From Clavelina lepadiformis (lineage: Eukaryota; Chordata; Ascidiacea; Aplousobranchia; Clavelinidae), in contig NC_135244.1 in the NCBI RefSeq assembly GCF_947623445.1, forward strand, positions 17,980,860-18,044,859: a DNA stretch of 64,000 nt. The letters run 5' to 3'. Positions 51,101-62,122 of the stretch are shown here, in pieces. Every line of letters starts with the position of its first letter. The first letter of the stretch is position 1. The notes under the pieces were generated by a model. That model did not search any database. It saw only the letters and a list, made by a program, of their open reading frames with translations, and had not been told where the DNA came from. A program made the position numbers and the translations under genes.

Positions 51101-53661
51101 AACGGCAGAGGATGTCAGATCATGGTTACCCTTAGCAAAGTGTTAACAGTGCTAAAGAGCTTTAAACAGCGACAATGTAAATTACATGATCTTAAATCTT
51201 GCAGTGTTTGTAATTAAAGGTAAATTATAACAAAATATAAACGAGAAAATATTATTAAACAACGTTTTAATTTAAAAACAGAAATAGCTACCGATCTCAT
51301 TAACGTAGTCCATGTTTGATCAGAAGGTTTGTAGATCACAATTGATAATCCTCCAAAACATAAAATAAAATCACTTGTCGAACCTGTGGAAGACATATTG
51401 CAAAAAAAGACTTTGAAACACGAATAAACATCTAAACGAATAAATAAATAAGATATAAACATCTGCTAGTCGCAAACCAAAGAGAATTTTTGTCAAACAA
51501 CAATTATGCTGGTCATATTACCAAGGCACAAATAACCATTAACTGTAGGCTATAAATAACAAAAAATAGTAATTTTAAAATAATTTTACCAGGGTTGTTT
51601 TGCCCTTTTCTCGCAATTTGCGATCTAAATCGCAAAGGATTTGCATGAAAATGAAATGCATCTTCCACCAAATCCCTGCACGCTGACGATTCTCTTACCA
51701 GCGTCTGCAAAGGAGTTTAAAAAAGATTTAAAAAATAAAAAATTCAAGTTCCAATAGGGTAAAAGCGAGCTAGGTATGGTAAACAGCTATGAAACGTATA
51801 CTTACCTCAGTCCTAACTTTGTCTGAGAGATAATCTAGTGAAATCAGTTGAAGTCTGACATGTTTAAAGAGATTTTGAAAGTACTTGCTTCTGGTCTCTG
51901 TATCGCTTTTCACCCATCCAACAACAGCATCAAACACTTTAATTTCACAGGCAACCTGGAGAACAGACAAAACAAAACATGAAAGATTAAATTGTTTTTG
52001 TATTTTTTGAAAATATAGGCTGCATTGGATATTCCATTCCATATTCCATAAAGTTGCAAACAAAGCAACTAGCGCAGGAAATATAACTATTTATTTACAA
52101 TATACGAATACTAACATGTTTCGGAAATGAACATATGTCCTTCATCAGAGGAAGAAATAGATGTAAATGTTAAAACCAGTGTTGCATAAGTATTTATAAA
52201 GACCCTGTACGATAGTAACAGCAAAGACGCGGACGGAGGAGACGCCTTCAAAAGGACTTTTGAAGACGCCTTCAAAAGGACGCGAAATTTTGAGCTTAAG
52301 ACAAAACGATACAATAATCGATAAATAGGTGCAAAGGCATCGTTCAAAATAGCAGGCTGTGATGATAGCAGACATTACGAATGGCAAGGTGCAAAAAACA
52401 TTAAATATTTGCTTGAAATATTAAAGTTCTCCTTATGATTTAAGTCTACACATGATGGTAATTCATAATATGATTTTTGCGGAATATTTGCTTGCTTGAT
52501 CTAAGCGCTCTATGATCTATGTATCAAAGTTGCTTTGTTTGCAACTTTATGGTATTTAAAGTCCTCTTCCACTCTTCCTACATTATATCATTTTATATTA
52601 TTACCGTAATTTCATCAGATGATATCAAACTTTCCACTTCAGTCACTTCAAGATTGCAAAAGTCAGCTTGAACGGAAACTTCTTGAAACTTCTCTTTTAA
52701 ACATTTTTCAGCTTCAACGACTACATTTTCAAGTGAGTAGATACGACCAAGATTGCGAAATGACAAGCAGGTTGAAGGTTTTAGAGCTTCCACTAAATAT
52801 TCGTTGATGATATCTTGCAACTCTTTAAAATACAATCCTATATTGTTCTACTCAGTGTCCAGCTCACTAGAAAAAAAGTGTTATGTGTATTTGACAGGTC
52901 GTTTTATTTACCTAGTATTCTCAGTAACGATGCAGCCTGCAGAACCTCTCCGACACATTCGTCGGTCAGTGTTATGATGTCAATATAAATAAAATCTAAC
53001 ACAAGCGTCATCGCTCTAGGGGTAATCCCCTTGATGGAAACCTTTCTCTCGTGCTGCTCTTTCATCTGCTCAAATCAAAGAGACAGGGAGATAATTTTAA
53101 GAACTTGTGTATAGAGCAGCACTACACGCAAAAGCTTGGTATAATCATTAATCGGCTATGACGCACTCGAGCCAAGCAAATTTCTACTTTATGGCACTGT
53201 TTATCATAATGAAACTTGAAAGACGAAAAATTTCACAAGGTTACATAACACATCATTAGTCGTCAGCAGTCACCAAGTTTCCAAACCAGACTACACCACA
53301 GTAAACCTTCTATAAACTAAACCAAAGACGAGGAATAACTACTAATTCTACTTTTCCTTTTAATTCTTGCCTTGGAGGAAAACATGGCGTCAAAGTATTC
53401 ACTGCTGGCTGCTAAAACATTTCGATGCGTCGGAAATTCCTCTTCAGCGACGACAAGTTCAACATCACAGAATTTTTTGTTTGACCTTTGACTGTACAGT
53501 GGTGAAAAGCGAAACTTAAAAAGCATTTGACCACACAAGGAACAATGCGTTAACAGAAGTACATTTTACACCTATAGTCTATTACATTAGGTCTACCTGT
53601 TGAGTTTGTTCAGAATTTTCAACGAACGTCCTTTCTCCTGGATTTCTTTTGTAGATGACAT
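48109..53661 (-). CDS. KLHL B: BTB-BACK-Kelch protein
   Basis: Thirteen exons in phase: 53661-53597, 53491-53371, 53065-52912, 52822-52605, 51955-51806, 51704-51590, 51383-51292, 51130-50953, 49943-49755, 49435-49352, 48662-48543, 48463-48328 and 48217-48109. The protein is 576 aa, with the same architecture as KLHL A. The start is [23 protein letters not shown] shows [20 protein letters not shown] and [13 protein letters not shown] has [31 protein letters not shown] and [19 protein letters not shown]. Kelch blades include [46 protein letters not shown] and [11 protein letters not shown]. Exons 1-5 have exactly the lengths of KLHL A (65, 121, 154, 218 and 150). Intron 2 again has a GC donor (53370-53369). 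Introns 4 and 10 hold a MITE and a possible MITE. A Cullin-3 adaptor role is inferred from the family. Confidence 0.9.
48885..48955. repeat. TA-rich microsatellite
   Basis: Imperfect tandem TATATAACTATA-type units in a KLHL B intron, directly before the left end of a possible MITE. Confidence 0.7.
48951..49283. mobile_element. Possible short DNA-transposon remnant
   Basis: The left edge has AGGGTTGGTCACAAG and the right edge CCCGTTGGCAACCCT. The inverted match is only 7 bp at the tips. The right part contains GGGACAG and CTGTCCC as a local palindrome. The target duplication is unclear. It lies in a KLHL B intron. Confidence 0.3.
49597..49612. repeat. (GGTC)4 tandem repeat
   Basis: Four uninterrupted GGTC units, followed by GACCGGTC and, shortly after, ACCGGTC, giving a small palindromic cluster in a KLHL B intron. 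Confidence 0.8.
52048..52553. mobile_element. MITE nearly filling KLHL B intron 4
   Basis: The ends are a perfect 25-bp inverted repeat, beginning CCATAAAGTTGCAAACAAAG on the left. TATT flanks both sides and is a likely 4-bp target duplication. The interior contains a direct repeat, GACGCCTTCAAAAGGAC, twice at about 52232-52283, but no coding sequence. The host intron is 51956-52604, so the element makes up about three quarters of it. Confidence 0.85.
53369..53370 (-). other. GC 5' splice site in KLHL B intron 2
   Basis: Exon 2 ends TCCTCCAAG followed by GCAAGAATT. This gives phase 0 to the next exon ATGAAAGAGC. It matches the KLHL A site base for base from AAG onward. A nearby GT would break the frame. 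Confidence 0.75.
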
Positions 53662-54279
53662 TACTTGACTTTGTACGTTACAGTCAGCCAGTTGTATTAA
53701 CAATCCTTCGAAGTTCCAAATAACGAGTGATAAAAACTACTTATTGTTTCACTGTAGTTTGCACATATTACAGTTCAAAAGCTTGAACAGATTTGACTGC
53801 TTTTTTACTTAAAGCCATTTATTTTTTCTGCTCTGATCAAGCGCAATACAAAGTCAAACGTCATCAACATCGTAGGTTTGAACACTTTCCGGCGGAATCA
53901 GCTTCAGCTAAGCATTGTTTACGCGTCTGTCTGATGGTCAACTGGTGTCAACTCGACTCATGTAAATGACGTAGGTTGGCATTAGAAGCCGGTCGAAAGG
54001 TTTTACCCCAATATCACATGATATTGATGACTTAACCGACTTCTAAAGCGATAGGATAAAAATGGCAAATTCATACGAAACAATAAAAATTATCTTGTTT
54101 TAGTATCCCCAAAACATTTAAATAAGCTATCGTAGCCCAGTTATTGCATTGCAGTACTCATTTGTGTGCACATTGTTGTTCGAAAGCTGGCTTTGTTGAA
54201 AACAACGCTCTTGAGTGTTGACGTTTGGAAATTTTAGCAATTAGTCTGAGGGCTGAGGCCCCGTCGCCAGTACCGTGTT

Positions 54280-54923
54280 CTAGCTGAACTTCGACACGCT
54301 TTCAAACTTGGTAGAAATTAATTCATGGAGTAAAGAAATTCGTATGTGAGATGCTTCTCTGACCAATTTCGACTCGTCCATGTAAAACAAGTCACAAAAA
54401 CATATTTGCATGGCATCTTCAAGCTTTAACAAGCCATACTGTACAAATTCTCTCGATAATATTTTATCCTTGTTATAAAAACTCGTCGCCCATTTGTTTA
54501 CACCGTCCTTTACCTCAAACTTATCACGAAGCAAAGTTTTGATAGGAGCTGATTCGTAAAGGGTCTATAGTTGGTTTACGCTATTATTAAGTTATTCAAA
54601 GTTGGCCTTCGCCCTGCCATCAATTCTTGCTTTGGGCCCCGAACTTGCTAAGGCCGGTCCCGCTTAAGCTATTCACCTGCGTAAAATCTTAACCATCCGA
54701 TACATTGTTAAGGATGGGCGATCAAGAAAAGCTTGCACTGACATAATCTGTACGATTTCAACAGAAATCATGGGATGCTATCACTGGGTTGCCCAAGTAA
54801 AAGTTAATAGAAAATCTCAAGTCAACTCACGTGTGATGGGATCGTCATCGAAATTATATTTAATAACATTCTCTAACTGCTTCTTTGCAAGCGTGGTGCG
54901 ATCGAAAAAAAGAAGCTCGGGAG
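54280..54923 (-). pseudogene. BACK-domain-like relic
   Basis: Two minus-strand pieces between KLHL B and C. The first, 54923-54831, is flanked by an acceptor (ATCTTAG) and a strong donor (GTGAGT). It reads PELLFFDRTTLAKKQLENVI, recalling the start of the KLHL BACK domain (LFF and LENV). The second, from about 54550 to a stop at 54280, contains VKDGVNKWATSFYNKD and later MDESKLVREASHIRISLLHE. It parallels KLHL A VKDECKVFEA and [17 protein letters not shown], but without the intervening intron and without the CRDL core. The two pieces do not join in phase and no BTB or Kelch exons are present. It could instead be an unrelated small gene. Confidence 0.35.
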
Positions 54924-55500
54924 CTAAGATTTGAACTTATAAACAGAATAGCACTTTAGCATATAGTAAGATTGTAACTCAACGTTCTCATCGTAACGCT
55001 TTAAAGGTTTGTTAGCTTGCTGAAGCGTGACACTGTTCTTGAATATCAGGTACTGCTATGATGGCCGCACCAACGATATGAAGAGGTAGTTTCCCATCAT
55101 GTCCTTCACATTGTTGGCCGCACCTACGTTGGTGGCAAATTATGCTTGGTTGCTACTAGTTTGCAGGACAGATCTGCTTAGAGTAGTTTCATAGTAAAAG
55201 TATTACTAGAAGCACTGTATATATTATCATGTTAGCGTGATGAACATGCAGCTGATTATATTGTGGGCAGGTAACGAAGACTTATAAATACAGGTAACAC
55301 GATTTCAAAATCATACAGTTTATTTTTTGACTGTGGAGAGCAAAAAGTACGGTGCTAACCACGTTACTGTACAACTTTTTGGTACAACCGTGCCAATACA
55401 TGCTACAGCTTGGCAGCTTTACACGGTTTACTATTCCAGTGTGCATCATACGTCATTGCTGCAAAGAATAGTACTGTGATGGCGAGGTGTAGGTCTATGT

Positions 55501-55817
55501 CAGGGGCGGGCAACTTTTTCGGTCGGCGGGCCTGATATGAGAAAATAAAGTACTTGGCGGGCCGGATTCCTGAATCGATACATTAATCGTGTATTTATCC
55601 ACCTATGCAAGGAATAAATCGTATTTAATGTAAACTTTAAGTTTTAAGCATAGAGACCAAAAACAGTATTTAATGAATTTATTAACGAATAATGTACTTC
55701 AATAGCTGCTGAAGTCAAAACTGAACTGCTAAACTGTACTGCTGAACTGTCTGCGGGCCGCTCAAAATCCCGTGGCGGGCCGGGTCCGGCCCGCGGGCCG
55801 TATGTTGCCCACCCCTG
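55501..55817. mobile_element. hAT-type MITE with 8-bp target duplication
   Basis: The 317-bp element starts CAGGGGCGGGCAACTTTTTC and ends GTTGCCCACCCCTG. It has exact 8-bp flanking duplications GTCTATGT (55493-55500 and 55818-55825). GGCGGGCC and GGCCCGCGGGCC blocks lie near the ends. It is non-coding and sits about 200 bp upstream of the KLHL C start codon. Confidence 0.9.
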
Positions 55818-56011
55818 GTCTATGTCAACGGTTGTGGTTGTAGTTGCTACGGTGTGGTTGCAGTTGTCTTCCTAACACCATCAGGCCATATCGTTTATAA
55901 AGTGGTGTACCAGTCAGTGAAAAGTTGACCTTTAAACGACTGATTTTTTCACAAGGCAGATTTGCATGTACAACTGTTAACTGTCTATTTAATTTAGTGG
56001 CCATTTTTGCC

Positions 56012-59000
56012 ATGGCTAGCATGGATATTTCATCCGAAGATGAACTCGAAGGGAAAAAGGAAAACGTCATATCATCTCTCCACAAAGGATTGAATAAGTA
56101 TTTCTGTAGTGCATTGGTAGAAATATTTTTTATGAATAGGTTTATAAAATGCTTTATGAGGAAGCTCTGAAATCTGATCGATTCGTTTCTACCAGGCAGA
56201 GGATGAACAATCAATTTTGTGATGTCATACTTCTCGTTCAAGGCAAAGAATTTCCGGCGCATCGAAATGTTCTGGCCGCTTGCAGTGTTTACTTTGATAC
56301 AATGTTTTCTTCGCAAGTGTGTGGAAATTTCTTACGTAGGATTTACGTAATTTCTGATCTGTCACTGATACATGAAGCAACGTACATTTACGTGAAACTT
56401 TATGGTGGCTTCTGTTTGTTGAGTAGTGACTGAAATATACAGTACTGTACGCTATATAATACATCCCCTACGTGACGGATTGGTCGGTTCACTTTTGGCA
56501 CAAGCCAATGGCAAAGGTTACTCATGTAGAAAATAAACTCTTGATATTTTGCCCAGATGAAAGAGCGTCACGAAAAAACGATCCCGATGGAAGGCATTAC
56601 GTCATACGCTATGGAGAAGATTCTAAAATTTATTTACACCCAAGACATTTCTGTTACCAGTAAAGACATCAAAGAAACCTTGCCTGCCGCCCACTTGATG
56701 CAGATTGAGGGTAAGAGCAAACATCGTCGTGTTCTTTCTGTGTTATCGACGCAAATGTTCCTAGTTTTCCTGTACGTTAATTATTAACATATGCTGCTTA
56801 GATTTTGTTACATGTGTGATATAATAGACATGCGCTACAGATCCTACAGTGCGCCGAACAAAGTCGGGTTAACACGTGATGCGGACAAAAAACTCACTGA
56901 TAGCGAGCCAATAACGCTCCAGATGACGTTAACGACTCATGCTAATTGGCGAATATAAGTTCATTCATTTTATGACAGCTACCTACCTGCGCCACCAAGA
57001 AACCCACATATGTTTGGATCATAGTTTTTTCATTGGCTATTGTTGCTTATTTATATATTTTCCAATATACTCTATTCATATCACCAGCATATGTGAGTGT
57101 TTATAGGTATATGGTCGTGTTTGTACCATTTATATTTTGGCGCATAAAGAGCAAATTTTCCTGTCTATACCCTACAGCGCTTGTTATTGTACATAGTTTC
57201 GTGGAGTGATCGGTCAATTTAACCCACGGACGACTCAACCTGAAACGATTCAACCCACGGACGTTGGTTGGGTCATTCTGGGTTGAATCGACCTATAAAG
57301 CTGTTTCATAGTACAGATTTCCGTCAATGGTCTTTATATAGTTTTTATATGATTTTGTTTTTCATTTTTTACTTTTATACTGTGATGATAATTGGTTGTT
57401 TAGGAAATTCATGGAGCATATTTCCTTCATTACAAAAAATTCAAATTTTTTGTGTCATTTTATTTTTTTGTTAAGATTGTAATCGATTTGACTTATAGAA
57501 AGGGCTACGTCATCGCTTTTAATGAAAAACATCACGTAATATTTTTGTTCGCTATCGGTAGAGTTATTGTCTGGTCCAGCGTGGTCCAACTGCAGGCCCG
57601 CGGGCCAACTTTGGCCCGCGAGCTCCGATTTTATGGCCCGCGAACTGATAGTCAGTTTTGATAGTCGCTATTGTCGAGGAAGAACCTCGACCGCAGATGT
57701 CACATTGATCAGCATTAATAGCTAAAAATTTTGAACTATTCTAATTTCAGTTTTAATTAAAAAAGAGAACTTTTTTCAGTTCTAATTTCAGTTCTAATAT
57801 CAATGTCACATTGTTCTTCAGTTCTAATTTCACATTTCTTCAGTCCTGACCTGATTTAAAAACATTGGCCCGCAAGATAAAAAATTTTTTGATTTTGGCC
57901 CGCGATGAAAAGAAGTTGGACCACGCTGGTCTGGTCCATTGATGTTTTGCTTGGGACCTGGTTAACACTAATTTTAAACGGAATAAGTAGTGATTGGAGT
58001 TCTTGATGACGAATGTACGATGTCACTTACAGCATGTACATGTAAATACTGAGTCAACAAAACGTTAAATCCAATGTACGATTGATTTTTGTTTGTCAGA
58101 ATTACTGGATGTCCTTTCCAATTACATTGCCAACCATATTAATTCTTCCAACTGCTTTTCCTTTCGTGAGATTGGGAAACTTTATTCCCTCAAAGACGTG
58201 GTTGAATCAGCTGATTTTGACATCTCGTACGATTTCGACGAAGTTTATAAATTAACTGGTTTCTGCCAGCTTCCACTGTTCGACGTAGTCTCGATTATTG
58301 CATCCGACTCGTTAAATGTGAGTAGAAAAGTTTTTGTAAAAAATATATATAATAACAATAAATATAATATAATATATATAATATAATAATAATAAAAATA
58401 TGTATAATAACCAAAAAAAACTGAAAAGCAGAATAGTGTTAGCATTTTGATGAATTCATTAACTTCTTGCTGGACTTCTGTGCCAACAATTGCTCTTATA
58501 GTTGTAACTTACCAGCTATGTTATCTGTTTCGTTCAAGCACCCTCTATGTCTATAGTCTATACTGTAGTTTCAATCTTTTTGCGTAGCTTTTGTATTGCA
58601 GAAGTAATTTGTGAGTAATTTGAAATCTTTTTGTTCAGAGATTGTTTTCACTGCATAAATGTTGTTGATCATGCATTTAAGTTAGTTTGGACGATGGCCG
58701 CCTCACTTTTGTAACACCTGTGAGCGTTTAAACATAACTGTAACGAAACATAAGGTTTAAATGTTTGGAAAATTAAGATGGTATGATCTTTGCGTTGTTA
58801 ACTAATACTACATCAATTGTATATTAATTTTGAGGTTATGGACGAGGGAATTGTTTTTGAGGCTGTTTGTCGGTGGGTAAACCATGACATCAATAAAAGA
58901 GAAAGTCTTTTTCCCGTTCTTATGAAGTCAGTTCGGTTACAACTCATATCTACAGAAAATCTCGCCAAAAATATCAGCCCAAAAGTTAGTATTTGTTACT

Positions 59001-61538
59001 CTTTCTCACCCTTATTGTATTTATTAAACGGAAAAGATGGAATTGCTTAATGTTTCCGAGTATTTTTTTTCTTACCAGCCACTGGTTAGAAAATTCCCGG
59101 AATGCCGTGATTTGGTTGAGCAAGCTTTCCAATACCATGCCAATGCTTGTGGAATGATAATGCAGAAGCTTCGAGAGGGTCAAACCCATCTTAGTAAATA
59201 TACTATAATCATTATATTCTGCTTAAGATGCACCTATCCAAACATGTTCAAATCTGTGAAGTATTACTGCAACTTTTTTCAGATAGCAACGCCATTTTGT
59301 GCATGGGAGATAACAGAATGTTAACCTTTCATACAAAGCAAAAATGTTGGAGCAAAGAAAATATTTCGGTAATTGTTGTGGCCTACACCTACAAGGGTTT
59401 TAACATCGTATTACTTTTCATTTTACATCTATAGCAAAACGCTTCCCTCTTTCAACCACCCTGCTTCCCGTAGTTATAAACAAATTGAGTTTCATCTACT
59501 TACAAAAATGAAATACGATATTGTGTTGTTCTTATTTTAGAAACACCGTCCGTTGAAATGGTGCGCGGTTGCATTACACAACCGCCGAACAATATTTTGC
59601 GGTGGTTACGATGCTAATAACCGACCGTCAAATCAAGTAATAATGTTTAACATGGACAAGTTTGAAGAGATTGCCCCAATGGTGCGACCACGGGCTAGAG
59701 CCGCTGCTACTGTTTATCACGAAGGTAATTCGGACAACGTTGTTGAAAACGCATATAGATGTTTGAAATTTTAAACGATATAATATAGTTAAGGTTTAAA
59801 GTTATAAACATCGGCGATTAGAATTTTGTTTTGTTTTTATAATCGCTTTGCCTTACATTCATCAGCGCAAGCTAAAGGATAAAAATATTTCTGTAAAAGT
59901 GTTTTGAAATTAACATTCATGCATTCTTTAGGCGTTGTTTATGTTTTTGGAGGAGATTTGTCATATTCTGATCCGGTATCGGTTGGTGTTAACCGAAACT
60001 TAGCAACGGATTTTGAGCGATTTGATATTAAAGAAAATGTTTGGAAAGTCGTGGGGAAAATGGGAACCCCTCGATCAGGGGCGTCCGCCGTTGTGGAAGG
60101 CGGTATGCTCTTAATCACAAAATTTGTCTATAGTCACATTGAGTTTTAAAGCAGTTCATTACACCAAATGCTATTGTTCTTTAGGTTTAATGTACTTAAT
60201 CGGAGGTTGCAAGAAACAGATCACTGGGCCGATAGAAGGGTCACAGAACTTGGTAACTTCAGGTAATAAGCTACTGATACAATTACAAACTGCATGACGT
60301 CGGACTAGCCTTTTGTTATAAGAAGACATTAGTTGTTTATAATTCTTCATAAAGGGAAATTTCTGACTTTATTCGCTATAAGCTCTATGTAACCTAAGGC
60401 TATAGCCTGCTCGGCTATTGCAGGTTGTATACTTTCGCTGCGTGCATAAGAAACCTTAATAATTTTTTTAAATTGTATAATCTATAGTTTTGTAGTATAC
60501 AGCTGTAAGGTGAGGAGTTTCAATCTAATTATGCTAGCTGTCTTGTTGAAAGAACTCTGTCTTCTATCTATTACACAGCTTGTGGCTTACTGGAAACTTA
60601 CAACCCATTCAAAAACGAATGGCTGGAAAGAAAGAGCATGAAAACACCTAGAGCTTTGTTTGGTGCGGTCGTGATTTATTCCAAAATTTACGTTTTTGGT
60701 AAGCCCAAAACCGAGATTTTAGTAATATATTACCAAAAATTGTGAGGCCAGCTTCGTGCTAGATCATATTTACAGCGTTTGATAGCAAAGCAAGGTATTT
60801 ATCCTTGTTATAAACTGAAATTAATGAGTTCCTTGGCGTTGCATGGTGCCTTTTGCACTAAACAGAAATTGATCAAACAAAATCTAATGGTAAAGTTGGG
60901 CAAATACTTTACTCTTAGTCCCTCCACAAACAGTTCATTGTTAGAAGGTTATCGAACGTTCTTAGGTGGAATCGGCCGGAATAGCCAAAATCTAAACAGC
61001 ATTGAAAGTTTTGACACGAACACTGATGAATGGACACAAGTGACCTCTGTAGTTCCATGGTCTGGTCCCAGCTTGACATATCAGATCCAAGACACAATGT
61101 ACGCAAGCGTAATTGGGTAAGATTATCATTTTTCTTCATAACTATTTTTTTGCGAAAAGAATAATGGAATGGAATTTTTAATTTTCAGTATTAAAAGGGT
61201 TCACGTTTGACGTGAAGTTATTCTAATAATTTGATTATCGCAAAAACAGGCAGTTTTTCCAAAGGTTATGGGCAAATGTTACCGTACTATTCATTTTTTC
61301 TATGCTATTTCAAAAATTTTATCTTTAAAAAATTAAAGTTATTTTGGTTTGAATGCTAGGTGATAATATTGATCTCTTTGTTTTTAGGCAAATAAATATG
61401 CAAGGAAGACACATTTCTTCAATATCACTTCATACGTTTGATCCTTCTTCAAACCAGTGGGAACAGGATAAAACCGGAGACTTTTTCCTGCGGAACAGTC
61501 CTTGCCACAGTTTTGCACCGATTTATTACAGAAAATAA
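56012..61538 (+). CDS. KLHL C: BTB-BACK-Kelch protein
   Basis: Thirteen exons in phase: 56012-56097, 56196-56316, 56557-56710, 58100-58317, 58835-58984, 59079-59193, 59283-59368, 59541-59724, 59932-60102, 60185-60262, 60579-60698, 60966-61116 and 61388-61538. The protein is 594 aa. The start [20 protein letters not shown] sits in a strong Kozak context (GCCATGG). BTB has [20 protein letters not shown] and [14 protein letters not shown] has [30 protein letters not shown] and [16 protein letters not shown]. Kelch blades include [38 protein letters not shown] and KIYVFG. Exon 2-5 lengths equal those of KLHL A and B. Intron 2 uses a normal GT donor. It is divergently oriented from KLHL B and more diverged in sequence. 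Intron 3 contains a hAT MITE. Cullin-3 adaptor by family. Confidence 0.9.
57577..57928. mobile_element. hAT-type MITE with 8-bp target duplication
   Basis: The 352-bp element starts CAGCGTGGTCCAACTGCAGG and ends GTTGGACCACGCTG. It has perfect inverted tips and exact flanking duplications GTCTGGTC (57569-57576 and 57929-57936). TGGCCCGCG motifs recur near both ends. It lies in KLHL C intron 3. Confidence 0.9.
58338..58405. repeat. AT-rich simple repeat
   Basis: An imperfect ATA/AAT microsatellite just after KLHL C exon 4, in intron 4. Confidence 0.7.
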
Positions 61539-62122
61539 AAAAGGTTTTCGGCACTCTGTTTGCAGAGTATCGGTCTCTGGTATTGGGTACTTATTATGCT
61601 ACACTAGCAGTTGAAGGTTAAAGATTTATTGATCCAAGTGAGAACGGGTACATGATTGCTTATAAGCTAGCTTAACAAAAACAAATCACCAAACTACAAC
61701 AAAACAACCTATACTGGCAAAGATAGGGTTTAGCTTATAAAACTGTAATAGTGTTCATTAAAATTGTAATCGTAATTTCAATCATGTATTCAGCAAATAG
61801 GTCAATAAACGACAGATGTTTCTCCGCCAAAACAGAGAAGCTAAAACATTATATACACATATAAACTATATTAATGATCATGACGACATGGTAACTTCCA
61901 GTAGCCTACGTGTATACAATTCAAGTCACCATGCGCGCTTTCTATCACACAGACAAATATATAAAAGTCGGAAAAACTGTTGCAGGCTACTCTTATAGTC
62001 GAGTATAACAATGTACAAGTAACCTGAATCAGTTTCTAGCTTCCGATAAACCTGAAAATGAATGTGGTTTTGTATGATTTTGATGCATTATGCAAGCCGT
62101 GGACCACTCCTCCCACGGAGGC
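61539..62122. other. Convergent 3' region between KLHL C and D
   Basis: It holds the two 3' UTRs. AATAAA overlaps the KLHL C stop, and another lies near 61804. No gene is seen. Confidence 0.5.

Noticed and set aside
56149-56195. Start of KLHL C at [12 protein letters not shown]
   Set aside because: This is intron read-through. The acceptor at 56195 joins the upstream exon ending at 56097 and yields the conserved [13 protein letters not shown].
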